A stretch of 64,000 nucleotides of DNA from Actinomycetota bacterium (lineage in GTDB: Bacteria; Actinomycetota; Acidimicrobiia; Acidimicrobiales; Ilumatobacteraceae). A model generated the notes under the pieces. It saw only the letters and a list, made by a program, of their open reading frames with translations, was not told the origin of the DNA and made no database searches. Location: NCBI GenBank assembly GCA_030645495.1, contig JAUSLV010000005.1:20991-84990 (forward strand), in the 5' to 3' direction. Shown here one piece after another: positions 46,036 to 54,633 of the stretch (its first letter is position 1; each line of letters starts with the position of its first letter). Made by a program: the position numbers and the translations under genes.

Positions 46036-46998
46036 ATGAGTCAGAATGTGCCGGTGAGCCGATGGGCGGGTATCGAGGAGGGGCACGAGACCCCCGCTGC
46101 GCCGCGCCAGGGCGTGCCCGCCGTCCGCACCCGTCCGGTGCCGCGGGTGCGGCGCACCGAGCACCTCGCAGTCGGCTCGGTGGACGGTGGGGCCCATGTG
46201 CTGCAGCGGCGCGGCCGCGACCTGCTGTTCGGTTCGTCGCTGCTGATGCTGCCGATGGTGGGCCTCTACGTGCTGCTCGCGGTCGTGGCCTACGGCCAGT
46301 TCGATCGGTTCGAGAGCCTGGTGGGTGATCGCGGCTATCTCGGTGTGGAACGAGGTCTCGGCCTGCTGGCGATCGTGGTGCAGTCGCTGACGGCGCACGT
46401 GGTGGGGGCGTTCGCCGCGCTCTACCTGGTGCGCTACCAGTTGGGCGGCGACCCTCGAATGTGGCCCACGATGAAGACGGTGGGCCAGCGGCTGCCCACG
46501 CTGATCGCCACCTGGCTGGTGGTGCGCGGCGTGCCGCTGGCGCTGGTGGGGTTGATCTACCTCAACACCACTGGCGGCGCGATGACGGCGCTGACCGTGC
46601 TGTTCTCGCCGCTGCTGGTGCTGTTCGTGGCCTGGACCGTGTTCATCACGCCGGTGGTGATGTGCGAGACGGAGGGCTTCGGCGCGATCTCTCGCGCCCG
46701 CCGCCTGGCCGCCACGCGCCTTGGTGGGGTGTACTCGTTCGTGTGGGCCAGCACGTTCATGGCGGCCGTGTTGTTCTCGTGCATCTCGGCCCTGCCCGAT
46801 CTCGCCGAGTCCTCGGGGATCATCACGTTCGGCCCGTACGGCTGGCTGATCCAGGGGCTGGCCGCGCCGGCGGCATTGATCGTGGTGATGCCGTTCTCCG
46901 CCGTGGCGACCGCGCAGGCGTACCTGCAGACGCGGGTGCAGGCCGAGGGGCTCGACATCGTGTTGGCCGCCGACCGTGCGTTCGGGGTGCACAGGTGA
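46036..46998 (+). CDS. Polytopic membrane protein of the MoxR/DUF58 cluster
   Basis: A 320-residue protein. About 65 N-terminal residues are soluble and Arg/Pro-rich, followed by about six membrane helices (for example LLFGSSLLMLPMVGLYVLLAV and SLTAHVVGAFAALYLV). A cytoplasmic loop MWPTMKTVGQRLPTL and the segment CETEGFGAISRARRLAA are reminiscent of the glycerophosphoryl diester phosphodiesterase membrane-domain (YckC-like/DUF7544) proteins. First gene of a five-gene operon with overlapping starts and stops. ATG 46036 chosen. The function is unknown. Confidence 0.7.
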   Translation: MSQNVPVSRWAGIEEGHETPAAPRQGVPAVRTRPVPRVRRTEHLAVGSVDGGAHVLQRRGRDLLFGSSLLMLPMVGLYVLLAVVAYGQFDRFESLVGDRGYLGVERGLGLLAIVVQSLTAHVVGAFAALYLVRYQLGGDPRMWPTMKTVGQRLPTLIATWLVVRGVPLALVGLIYLNTTGGAMTALTVLFSPLLVLFVAWTVFITPVVMCETEGFGAISRARRLAATRLGGVYSFVWASTFMAAVLFSCISALPDLAESSGIITFGPYGWLIQGLAAPAALIVVMPFSAVATAQAYLQTRVQAEGLDIVLAADRAFGVHR

Positions 46999-47705
46999 AC
47001 CTGCTGGTCGTTCGCCTCTCCAGTTCGCGGGTGGCGATGTGGTTGCTCGGTGGCGCGCCGCCCGATGATCCGCTCGGCCCCGTCGAGCAGGATGTCGACG
47101 CGATCCGCGACGACGCATGCAAGGTGGTCAGCGCCAACGCGTCGTCGTGCACGCCGAAGCCGCCACCCACGACCCCGCCCCCGTCGCAGCCCACCGACTC
47201 GGGTGGCCTCGACCTCAGCGCGCTCTCGTTGTTGTTGTGGGTGCTGCTGGGTGCCGCGGTCGTGTTGCTGATCGTGTTGCTGGTGCGGCGGGCGGGCACC
47301 TCGACGCATCACCGTCACGCCGAGGATGACGATGATGACGGCGACGACGTGGTGGAAGAGCGGGTCGTGGCCATCGATCGGTCGCGTGAGCCGCGGGACT
47401 GGCGAGCGGAGGCCGACGAACACCGTCGCGCCGGACGGTTCCGCGATGCACTGCGCTGTCGGTACCGAGCGCTGGTGGGCGACCTCGCTCGCCGCGGTGT
47501 GATCGACGAGATACCCGGGCGCACGACGGGGGAACACCGGCTGCAGATGCGCGAGGTGCGGCCGGGTGTGGCCGCGCGGTTCGACGAGGCGGCCGAGCTG
47601 TTCGACGGCGCGTGGTACGGCCACTACGACGTCGACGCCACCGACGACGATCGCTTCGTGACGTTGGCGCGCGACGTGCTGGGCGCGGCGGAGGCGCGGC
47701 GATGA
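46995..47705 (+). CDS. DUF4129 domain protein
   Basis: A 236-residue protein with one membrane helix (LSALSLLLWVLLGAAVVLLI, about residues 75-95) after a Pro-rich external part. The cytoplasmic C-terminus has WRAEADEHRRAGRFRDALR followed by RYRALVGDLARRGVI and GRTTGEHRLQ, the DUF4129 pattern. These proteins are regularly encoded beside MoxR and DUF58 genes and in transglutaminase-type clusters. GTG 46995 overlaps the upstream TGA, and its stop overlaps the next ATG. Confidence 0.82.
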   Translation: MNLLVVRLSSSRVAMWLLGGAPPDDPLGPVEQDVDAIRDDACKVVSANASSCTPKPPPTTPPPSQPTDSGGLDLSALSLLLWVLLGAAVVLLIVLLVRRAGTSTHHRHAEDDDDDGDDVVEERVVAIDRSREPRDWRAEADEHRRAGRFRDALRCRYRALVGDLARRGVIDEIPGRTTGEHRLQMREVRPGVAARFDEAAELFDGAWYGHYDVDATDDDRFVTLARDVLGAAEARR

Positions 47706-48919
47706 GCGCCCGCCAGGCTGGTGGCGGCGAGGGTGGTGGCGCCCGCTCGGGGCTGACCGTGCTGCTGCTGGTGGTCGTGGCGGTGGGGATGATGATGCTG
47801 CTGCGTGCAGAACCGGCCACCGACCCGTTCGATCCGCGCAGCGGCGCGGCCTCGGGCACGCGTGGCCTGGTGATCCTGCTCGAACACCAGGGCGCCGATG
47901 TCGACGTCGTCGAGTCGGTGCCGGCCCCCGGCAGCGACCGGCGGGTGCTCGTGCTGCAGGACCGCTTGAACGACGAGCAGCGGATGGAACTTCGCGCGTT
48001 CGCCGATGCCGGCGGGGTGGTGGTGATGGCCGACCCGGCCAGTGAGCTGCTGGATGAGCTGGTGCCGATTCAGGACGTGGGCGACGGTGCACTGCCGCTG
48101 GCGCGCGACCTCGACACGGAGATCAATCTGCCGCTGGGCGCGTGCGACGTGCCGGCGCTGGGCGATATGCGCGGGTTGTTCGTGCGCCACGGTGTGCTGT
48201 TCGCGGCCGACAGTGGCGACCGGTGGTGCTTCGCCGCGACGGGCATGGGCACGGGTGACCCGAGCGCGTTCGTGCTCGCTCGCCCACAGGGCGACGGCAT
48301 CGTGGTGCAACTCGGCGACAACGAACTGTTCACCAACCGCCTGTTGCGCTACGCCGACAACGGCCCGCTGGCGACGGCGCTGCTGGCCCCCACCGACGAG
48401 TCGCGGGTCAGCATCCTCATCGGCAGCGGTGCGGCCGCATCGTCGGGCACCATCAGCAGCGAGGGCGACGACACGCTCGCCGATCTGGTGCGACCGGGTG
48501 TGTGGATGGCCATCGCTCAGCTGGCGATCGCGTTCGTGGTGTTCGCCACCGCCCGCGCCATCCGCCCCGGTCGGCCCGTGCGCGAACCCCAGCAGGTGCC
48601 CATTGCCGGCAACGAACTGGTGGTCGCCACCGGCACGTTGATGTACCGGGCGCAGCACGCCGAGCGCGCCGGCAGCCTGCTGCGCTTCAGTGCGCACCGT
48701 GCGCTGTGCGAGCAGTTCCACCTGCCGGTCACCACCACGGTGGCCGCGCTCGACGCGGCCGTGGCCGCGCGCACCACGGTGCCTGCCGGCCGCGTGGTGG
48801 CTGTGCTGGCGCGCGATGTGCGCGACGCTGCCGACCTGCTGGCGCTCAGCAACGATCTCCACACCATCAGCAGCCAGACCGGTCTCGAACAACCCGGCAA
48901 TCAAGGAGCCAACCAGTGA
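47702..48919 (+). CDS. DUF4350 domain membrane protein
   Basis: A 405-residue protein. The N-terminal membrane helix (LTVLLLVVVAVGMMMLL) is followed by FDPRSGAASGTRGLVILLEHQG, the DUF4350 start that resembles GATase-like domains. VLQDRLNDEQRMELRAFADAGG and VVVMADPASELLDEL follow. A second membrane helix is near residue 265 (GVWMAIAQLAIAFVVFATAR), and the C-terminal part is helical. It is encoded just before moxR, as in mycobacterial genomes. Confidence 0.85.
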   Translation: MSARQAGGGEGGGARSGLTVLLLVVVAVGMMMLLRAEPATDPFDPRSGAASGTRGLVILLEHQGADVDVVESVPAPGSDRRVLVLQDRLNDEQRMELRAFADAGGVVVMADPASELLDELVPIQDVGDGALPLARDLDTEINLPLGACDVPALGDMRGLFVRHGVLFAADSGDRWCFAATGMGTGDPSAFVLARPQGDGIVVQLGDNELFTNRLLRYADNGPLATALLAPTDESRVSILIGSGAAASSGTISSEGDDTLADLVRPGVWMAIAQLAIAFVVFATARAIRPGRPVREPQQVPIAGNELVVATGTLMYRAQHAERAGSLLRFSAHRALCEQFHLPVTTTVAALDAAVAARTTVPAGRVVAVLARDVRDAADLLALSNDLHTISSQTGLEQPGNQGANQ

Positions 48920-49887
48920 ACGATCAACAACGATCACCGCTCGAGGCCGTGTTGGCCGTGCGCAACGAGGTCGCCAAGGTGGTGGTGGGGCAGGAGGGCA
49001 CGCTCACCGGCACCATCGCGGCACTGCTGGTGAACGGCCATGTGCTGTTGGAGGGGGTGCCCGGTGTCGCCAAGACGCTGCTGGCCAAGAGCCTCGCCGC
49101 GGCGTTCGACATGCAGTTCACCCGGTTGCAGTTCACGCCCGACCTGATGCCCAGTGACGTGATCGGCCAGCAGTTGGTGGCGCAGACGCCGGGCAGCGGG
49201 CTGACGTTCGAGTTCCGCGAGGGGCCGGTGTTCACCAACCTGCTGCTCGCCGACGAGATCAACCGCACGCCACCCAAGACGCAGGCGGCGCTGCTGGAAG
49301 CGATGGAGGAGCGCCAGGTCACGTTCGACGGGCGCACGATGGCGCTGCCCGACCCGTTCTTGGTGATCGCCACGCAGAACCCGATCGAGTACGAGGGCAC
49401 CTACCCGTTGCCCGAGGCGCAGCTCGACCGGTTCTTGTTCAAGCTGCAGGTGCGCTACCCCTCCGAGGCGGAGGAGCTGGTGATGGTGGGGCGCCACGAC
49501 GCCGGCATGAACCCGCACGACGTGCGCGCGTCGGGCGTGCAGGCGGTGGCCTCCGCGGCCGACCTCGCTGCCGGGCGGGCGGCGATCCAGCGGATCCGCG
49601 TCGAGCCGGCGGTGCAGCAGTACATCGTGTCGCTGTGCCGGGCCACGCGCGAGTCGCCCTCGCTGCAGCTGGGGGTGTCGCCGCGTGGCACCACCTGGTT
49701 GTTGCACGCCGCGAAGGCGTGGGCGTGGTTGAGCGGCCGCGATTTCGTCACCCCCGACGAGGTGAAGGCCGTCGCCAAGCCGTGCTTGCGCCACCGCGTC
49801 ATCCTGCGGCCCGAACTCGAGCTGGAAGGCACGACCGCCGATGTCGTGCTCGACGGCCTGCTGGCCACCGTCCCCACGCCGCGCTGA
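48916..49887 (+). CDS. MoxR family AAA+ ATPase
   Basis: A 323-residue AAA+ ATPase of the MoxR type, thought to act as a chaperone that matures protein complexes with metal-ion-site (VWA-like) partners. Walker A is GVPGVAKT at 47-54, Walker B is LLLADEINRTPPKTQAALL, and sensor 1 is IATQNPIEYEGTYPLPEAQL. GTG at 48916 overlaps the upstream stop. A 17-codon frame joins its end to the DUF58 gene. Confidence 0.95.
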   Translation: MNDQQRSPLEAVLAVRNEVAKVVVGQEGTLTGTIAALLVNGHVLLEGVPGVAKTLLAKSLAAAFDMQFTRLQFTPDLMPSDVIGQQLVAQTPGSGLTFEFREGPVFTNLLLADEINRTPPKTQAALLEAMEERQVTFDGRTMALPDPFLVIATQNPIEYEGTYPLPEAQLDRFLFKLQVRYPSEAEELVMVGRHDAGMNPHDVRASGVQAVASAADLAAGRAAIQRIRVEPAVQQYIVSLCRATRESPSLQLGVSPRGTTWLLHAAKAWAWLSGRDFVTPDEVKAVAKPCLRHRVILRPELELEGTTADVVLDGLLATVPTPR

Positions 49888-49940
49888 TGATCTGGGCGCT
49901 GATGATGTGGGCGCTGGTCGCTCCGGGAATCTCCACGTGA
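49887..49940 (+). CDS. 17-codon hydrophobic mini-ORF linking moxR and DUF58
   Basis: The moxR stop overlaps an ATG (TGATG at 49885-49889) that opens MIWALMMWALVAPGIST. The TGA of this frame at 49938-49940 overlaps the GTG of the DUF58 gene (GTGA at 49937). The frame is built on two near-identical 15-base units (49884-49898, 49899-49913; one mismatch). It could pass ribosomes from one gene to the next. Whether the peptide itself matters is unknown. Confidence 0.4.
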   Translation: MIWALMMWALVAPGIST

Positions 49941-51271
49941 CGAAATCGAGCAGGCCTGCCTATCCGGTGCCGACAGTGTGGTTCGCCGCGCTCGCGGCGC
50001 TGACGGGCCTGGCGCTGTTCGCCTGGACGGGTCGCAGCTGGTCGGCCCTGCTCGTGGTGGAGGTCGCGCTGGTCGCCGTGCTGGCGATCGACGCGCTCAC
50101 CTGCGTCGCGCCGAAGCGGATCGACGTGCACCGCGAGGTGCCCGAGTCGATGACGATGGGCGAGTCGGTGGATCTGACGTGGCAGGTGGACAACCGTGCG
50201 AAGCGGCTCGCGCGGGTGACGGTCACCGACGCACTGTGGCCCAGCTTGGGCGCCACCCGCCGGCGCGTCACCGCCACCTTGCACGCCGGTGGGCGCCTGC
50301 GGGCGCACACCGTGCTGCACCCCACCCGACGGGGCCGGTTCCCGCTGCACGACGTGACGGTGCGCGTGGAAGGGCCGCTGCGGCTGGTGAGCCGCCAGGC
50401 CACCCGCGGTGTTCCGGGCGCGATCCGGGTGATGCCGGCCTACCCCAGCCGCGAAGAGGTGCAGCGGCGGATGCGGGTGCCTCGTGTGCTGGAGGTGGGC
50501 CTGCGCAGCATTCGCACCAGCGGCGGCGGCAAGGAGTTCGACCAGCTGCGCGAGTTCCGCCCCGACGACGACTTCCGCCGCATCGACTGGCCGGCGACGG
50601 TGCGCCTGCAGCGGCCGATCGTGCGCCAGTACCGCACCGAGCGCAACCAGAACGTGGTGCTGCTGCTCGACAACGGCCGCGTGATGGCCGGCACGGTGGG
50701 TGGTGTGCCGCGGGTGGAACACGGCATGGACGCGGTGCTGGCCGTGGTGCAATCGGCGTCGCGGCTGGGCGACCGTGTGGGCATGGTGGCCTTCGATCGC
50801 CAGGTGCGCAGCATCCTCGTGCCCACCAACGGCAAGAGCCAGTTGGGCCGCGCGGCCGAGGCGATGTTCATGCTCGAACCCGAATACAGCGAGAGCGCCT
50901 ATCAGGAGGCGTTCAACCTCGCCGCGGCCCGGTTCCGCCGACGCTCGTTGTTCGTGGTGATCACCGACCTGGTGGAGGCGGTGGTCGAGCAGGCGCTGTT
51001 GCCCGCCCTGCCGACCCTCACCAAGCGGCACCTGGTGGTGGTGGCCGCGGTGCAGGATCCGGCGGTGCAGCAGTGGGCGCAGGGTGGCGAGCACACGTGG
51101 CCCAGCGAGGCGTTCCGCGAGGCCGCGGCCGTCAGCCATCTCTACCAACGCAGCCGTGCCGTGGCCCGCCTGCGTGCGGCCGGTGCCACCGTGGTGGATG
51201 CCGCGCCCGGCCGCCTGGCGATCGAGCTAGTGGACACGTACTTGGAGATCAAGGCCTCGGGCCGGCTGTAG
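49937..51271 (+). CDS. DUF58 domain protein (VWA-like)
   Basis: A 444-residue protein. Two N-terminal membrane helices (TVWFAALAALTGLALFAW, WSALLVVEVALVAVLAI) are followed by a beta-rich domain, and then the DUF58 signature GGGKEFDQLREFRPDDDFRR with IDWPATVR. The C-terminal VWA-like fold includes NVVLLLDNGRVMAGT and VGMVAFDRQVRSIL. It is the partner class for MoxR ATPases. GTG 49937 is chosen because it begins just before the first helix. Confidence 0.92.
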   Translation: MTKSSRPAYPVPTVWFAALAALTGLALFAWTGRSWSALLVVEVALVAVLAIDALTCVAPKRIDVHREVPESMTMGESVDLTWQVDNRAKRLARVTVTDALWPSLGATRRRVTATLHAGGRLRAHTVLHPTRRGRFPLHDVTVRVEGPLRLVSRQATRGVPGAIRVMPAYPSREEVQRRMRVPRVLEVGLRSIRTSGGGKEFDQLREFRPDDDFRRIDWPATVRLQRPIVRQYRTERNQNVVLLLDNGRVMAGTVGGVPRVEHGMDAVLAVVQSASRLGDRVGMVAFDRQVRSILVPTNGKSQLGRAAEAMFMLEPEYSESAYQEAFNLAAARFRRRSLFVVITDLVEAVVEQALLPALPTLTKRHLVVVAAVQDPAVQQWAQGGEHTWPSEAFREAAAVSHLYQRSRAVARLRAAGATVVDAAPGRLAIELVDTYLEIKASGRL

Positions 51272-51295
51272 CTCGGCCGCCCACCAGCGTGGCGT

Positions 51296-52288
51296 TCAGA
51301 GCGGCGCGTCGGGGGTGTACTGCTCGTCGCCCGCGCGGCGCAGGCGGATCACGTACACGACGGTCCAGCCCCAGAACAGCACGAACACCACCACCCCGAT
51401 CCCGATGCGCAGCCAGGTGGGCCACGGCTTGCCGGTGACGAACCCCTCCACCACGGCGGCCAGCAGGAACGCCGCCACCAGGCCCACCAGCACGCTGCCC
51501 GAGCGGCGCGCCTCCTCGGTGAGCGCGTGGCTGCGCAGCCGGTCGCCCGGGTCGATCAGCGCCCACCCGATGCGCAGCCCTGCCGCGCCGGCCACCACCA
51601 CGGCCGACAGCTCCAGCATCCCGTGCGGCAGGATCAGCCCCCAGAATTTGTCGGCCTGGCCCACGTGGGTGAACAGCCCGCCCGCCATCCCGCCGTTCGC
51701 ACCGTTCCAGGCGAGCAGGGCGGCAGTGACGACGCACAGCAGGATCCCGGCCGCGAATGCGAGGAAGCCGACACGGATGTTGTTGAGGAACACCTGGGTG
51801 GCGAAGTCCTGCGACGGCTGATTCGAGTAGTAGTCCTCGAAGTCCTGCTCGATGTACTGCTGTGCAGCGGCGTCGGGCATGGACACGTCGAACGCCTCGG
51901 GCGAGATCGCCAGCCAGATCTGGAACACCGCCCACGGCACGAACGTGAGCATCGCGGCCACTGCGATGTAGCGCCGCAGCGCGTAGATCGCGGCGGGGAA
52001 CGTGAGCGTCGCAAACTGCGTGATGTTGCGCCGCACCTCCGTGTCGCGCTGGCCGTACAGCACGCCGTGGGCGTCGGCCACCAGCAGCGTCAGGCGGTTC
52101 ACGAGCGACGAGTCGGCCACGTATTCCACGCGGGCGTGCGCCAGGTTGGCCCCCACCCGTTGGTAGAGGTGCACCATCTCGTCGAGTTCGTCGGGCGACA
52201 CGCTGGTGAGATGCCGCGCCTTCTCGGTGAGGGCCTGCAACCGCCACCACGCGCCCTGATGCGCTGCCACGAACGCGTCGATGTCCAC
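51296..52288 (-). CDS. SpoIIM family (stage II sporulation protein M-like) membrane protein
   Basis: A 330-residue protein. A cytoplasmic N-terminal helix region (DAFVAAHQGAWWRLQAL, VSPDELDEMVHLYQRVGANL) is followed by six or so membrane helices. NNIRVGFLAFAAGILLCVVT and ILPHGMLELSAVVVAGAAG are SpoIIM-family signatures. Here it is not evidence of sporulation: the family is a regular part of the actinobacterial MoxR/DUF58 cluster, where it is also encoded on the opposite strand. GTG 52288. Confidence 0.9.
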   Translation of the reverse strand: MDIDAFVAAHQGAWWRLQALTEKARHLTSVSPDELDEMVHLYQRVGANLAHARVEYVADSSLVNRLTLLVADAHGVLYGQRDTEVRRNITQFATLTFPAAIYALRRYIAVAAMLTFVPWAVFQIWLAISPEAFDVSMPDAAAQQYIEQDFEDYYSNQPSQDFATQVFLNNIRVGFLAFAAGILLCVVTAALLAWNGANGGMAGGLFTHVGQADKFWGLILPHGMLELSAVVVAGAAGLRIGWALIDPGDRLRSHALTEEARRSGSVLVGLVAAFLLAAVVEGFVTGKPWPTWLRIGIGVVVFVLFWGWTVVYVIRLRRAGDEQYTPDAPL

Positions 52289-52328
52289 TGCTGGCACGGT
52301 AGTTGGCGGTGGCGTAGGGTGCTCGACA

Positions 52329-53102
52329 ATGGAAGGCCCGACGGCTCGCCCGATGGAGAGCGGCATCGTCACCCCCGAGGCCGTCGTTCTCGACCTCGAG
52401 ACCGCGGGCGTGGCCTCGAGGTCGTTCGCCGGGCTGATCGACCTGTTGGTGCAAATGGCGATCCTGCTGGTGATGGCGATGCTGCTGACGGCGATGGGTC
52501 TGCTGGGATCATCGACAGCGATGGCCAATGCGATCCTGGTCGCGCTGTTGCTGATGGGGTACCCGCTGATCTCCGAGACCTGGATGCGCGGCCGCACGAT
52601 CGGCAAGCGGGCGCTGGGCCTGCGCGCTGTCACCGTCGAAGGTGCACCCATCCGCTTCCGCCACGCGTTGTTGCGAATGATGGGTGGCCTCGTCGATCGC
52701 TACCTGCCGCCGATCGGGGTCACCGGCATGCTGTTCGTGCTGGGCACCGCCCGCCACCAGCGTGTCGGCGATCTGTTGGCCGGCACCGTGGTGATCCGCG
52801 ATCCGGTGCGCACGCTGTTGCCCCGCGCGGTGTGGTTCCCGGTGCCGCCCGGGCTGGAGGCGTTCGCCGCCGGCATCGACCCCACGGCGATGACCGACGA
52901 GCAGTACACCGTGATCCGTTCGTTCCTGCTGCACAACCGCGAGCTGTCGCCCGATGCCCGCTACGCGCTGGCCGACGACCTGGCGAACCGGGCCGCGCTC
53001 GCGTTGCGCCACCCCGGCCCGGGCCGGGTGCACCCCGAGTCGTACCTGCTGTGCGTGATCAGCCGCTACCAGCGCGCCAACTTCGTCGCCATGCGCGGGT
53101 AG
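52329..53102 (+). CDS. RDD family membrane protein
   Basis: A 257-residue protein with an RDD-type core: ASRSFAGLIDLLVQMAILLV (the R and D of RDD), a second helix, then WMRGRTIGKRALGLRAVTVEG and HQRVGDLLAGTVVI. The C-terminal 90 residues are soluble. Function in the cluster is unknown. It diverges from the SpoIIM gene with 40 bases between the starts. ATG 52329. Confidence 0.88.
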   Translation: MEGPTARPMESGIVTPEAVVLDLETAGVASRSFAGLIDLLVQMAILLVMAMLLTAMGLLGSSTAMANAILVALLLMGYPLISETWMRGRTIGKRALGLRAVTVEGAPIRFRHALLRMMGGLVDRYLPPIGVTGMLFVLGTARHQRVGDLLAGTVVIRDPVRTLLPRAVWFPVPPGLEAFAAGIDPTAMTDEQYTVIRSFLLHNRELSPDARYALADDLANRAALALRHPGPGRVHPESYLLCVISRYQRANFVAMRG

Positions 53103-53160
53103 GCGCGCGAGCGGCAGTTCTGGATCGGCGGGAGCGGGGCGGGTTAATGAATTTGTTCGG

Positions 53161-53199
53161 CGACAATCGTTGTTGTCGCCGCGACAACCACCGTTGTCG
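53161..53199. repeat. 39-bp imperfect palindrome, relative of the one at 9204
   Basis: Arms of 19 bases (start CGACAATCGTTGTTGTCGC) with 16 of 19 pairs, around one central base. It has the same length, ends and GTCGC-N-GCGAC core as 9204-9242, but differs in the arms by compensated or near-compensated changes. It lies 59 bases after the RDD gene and before a convergent small ORF. The rest of 53103-53252 shows nothing else. Confidence 0.75.
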
Positions 53200-53252
53200 A
53201 CTCGCGAACGAGAAGACCCGCCGAAGTGTCCAGAGCGACAGTTGGGGGTCGC

Positions 53253-53435
53253 CTACATCGACAGCGCCGCCGCAGCTGCGACCAATAACAGCAACGCGCC
53301 CGGGATCAGAATGAGGAGAAGGAGTCCGGTTGCAACAAGCCCGAGAAGGGCGAGGAAAGCGAACACGACGATGGCGGCCGTGACGCCGAGTAACCGGAAC
53401 CCCCGTCGCACCTGGACTGACGAGGGACCGGCCAT
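53253..53435 (-). CDS. 60-residue small membrane protein
   Basis: A short frame with ATG at 53435. A basic N-terminus (SSVQVRRGFRLLG) precedes two continuous hydrophobic stretches (about residues 16-38 and 39-58; for example TAAIVVFAFLALLGLVATG). No convincing ribosome site is seen; leaderless translation or a TTG at 53438 is possible. The frame is the only candidate in the 388-base gap between the RDD gene and iscS. It diverges from iscS. The real status is uncertain because hydrophobic frames arise easily on the antisense of GC-rich DNA. Confidence 0.4.
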   Translation of the reverse strand: MAGPSSVQVRRGFRLLGVTAAIVVFAFLALLGLVATGLLLLILIPGALLLLVAAAAALSM

Positions 53436-53490
53436 CAAGGCAGATTGCCCTGATTGAGAATCGACCGCAAGCGCTCATAGCCTTGCCGTG

Positions 53491-54633
53491 ATGCCTGCCT
53501 ACACCTACCTCGATCATGCGGCCACCACGCCCATGCGCCCCGAGGCGGTCGCGGCGATGCTGCCGTTCCTCTCCGAGCGGTTCGCCAACCCGTCGGGTTC
53601 TCACCGCTTCGCCCGCGAGGCCCGCCAGGTGATCGACGAGGCCCGCGACCAGGTGGCCGCGCTGATCGGGTGTGCGCCGGGCGAGGTGGTGTTCACCAGC
53701 GGCGGCACCGAGGCCGACAACACCGCGGTTCGCGGTGTGCTGGCGCGGCGGCCCGGCGGCGTGGCGGTGTGCCCGGCCGCCGAACACCACGCGGTGCTCG
53801 AGTGCGTGCACGGGGCGAACGGCCTGGTGGTGGCCACCACCGCAACGGGCGCGGTGGATCTCGACGCACTGGCAGCCACGCTCATCGGCGCGGGCGACCA
53901 GGTGGCCGTCGTCAGCGTGATGGCCGTCAACAACGAAGTCGGCACGGTCAACGACCTCGCTGCCGTCGCGGCGGTCGTGCGCCACCACGCACCCCAGGCC
54001 GCGCTGCACACCGACGCGGTGCAGGCGCCCTCGTGGCTCGACCTGCGCGCAATAACCCCCCATGTGGATTTCCTCGCGCTGTCGGCGCACAAGTTCGGCG
54101 GGCCCAAGGGCGTGGGTGTGCTCGTGGCGCGCAACGGTGTGGGCTTCCAGCCGCTGCTGATCGGCGGCGGCCAAGAGCGCGAGCGGCGCAGCGGCACGCA
54201 CAACGTGGCCGGCATCGTCGCCATGGCCGAGGCGCTGCGACTGATCGATGCCGAGCGCCTGGCGCAGAACGCGCGCATCGCCGCCCTGCGTGATGCGCTG
54301 GTGGATGGCATCGTCGGCGCGGTCGACGGTGTGCACGAAACGGTGCCGCGGGCGGCGAAGGTGGCCGGCTCGGCGCACCTGTGCATCGAGGGCATCGAGA
54401 ACGAGGCGCTGCTGTTCCTGCTCGACGAGGCGGGCGTGTGCGCGAGCGCGGCCTCGGCCTGCGCGGCCGGGGCGATGGAGCCGTCGCACGTGCTGGCAGC
54501 GATGGGTGTGCCACGCGAGCTGGCCGGCGGTGCGCTGCGTCTCACGCTCGGCTCGGCGAGCACGCAGGCCGATGTCGATCGTGGCATCGAGGTGGTCGTG
54601 CAGACCGTGCGCCGGCTGCGGCGGGCGACATGA
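53491..54633 (+). CDS. iscS: Cysteine desulfurase
   Basis: PLP enzyme that takes sulphur from cysteine and passes it on as persulphide. The length is 380 residues. The PLP lysine is Lys201 in LSAHKFGGPKG; the active Cys324 is in ASACAAGAMEPSHVL. The N-terminus YLDHAATTPMRPEAV is standard. Next to mnmA with a four-base overlap, it is most likely the sulphur donor for tRNA 2-thiouridine, and possibly also for Fe-S clusters. ATG 53491 chosen over GTG 53488. Confidence 0.95.
   Translation: MPAYTYLDHAATTPMRPEAVAAMLPFLSERFANPSGSHRFAREARQVIDEARDQVAALIGCAPGEVVFTSGGTEADNTAVRGVLARRPGGVAVCPAAEHHAVLECVHGANGLVVATTATGAVDLDALAATLIGAGDQVAVVSVMAVNNEVGTVNDLAAVAAVVRHHAPQAALHTDAVQAPSWLDLRAITPHVDFLALSAHKFGGPKGVGVLVARNGVGFQPLLIGGGQERERRSGTHNVAGIVAMAEALRLIDAERLAQNARIAALRDALVDGIVGAVDGVHETVPRAAKVAGSAHLCIEGIENEALLFLLDEAGVCASAASACAAGAMEPSHVLAAMGVPRELAGGALRLTLGSASTQADVDRGIEVVVQTVRRLRRAT

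Noticed and set aside
51296..52288. SpoIIM-like protein as a sign of sporulation
   Set aside because: No other sporulation genes; the family is a usual member of the MoxR/DUF58 cluster in non-sporulating actinobacteria.
53170..53457. A 95-codon plus-strand frame between the RDD gene and iscS
   Set aside because: It starts inside the palindrome, and its composition (many Thr, Arg, Asn repeats) is that of the antisense of a hydrophobic frame. The minus-strand frame is the better candidate.
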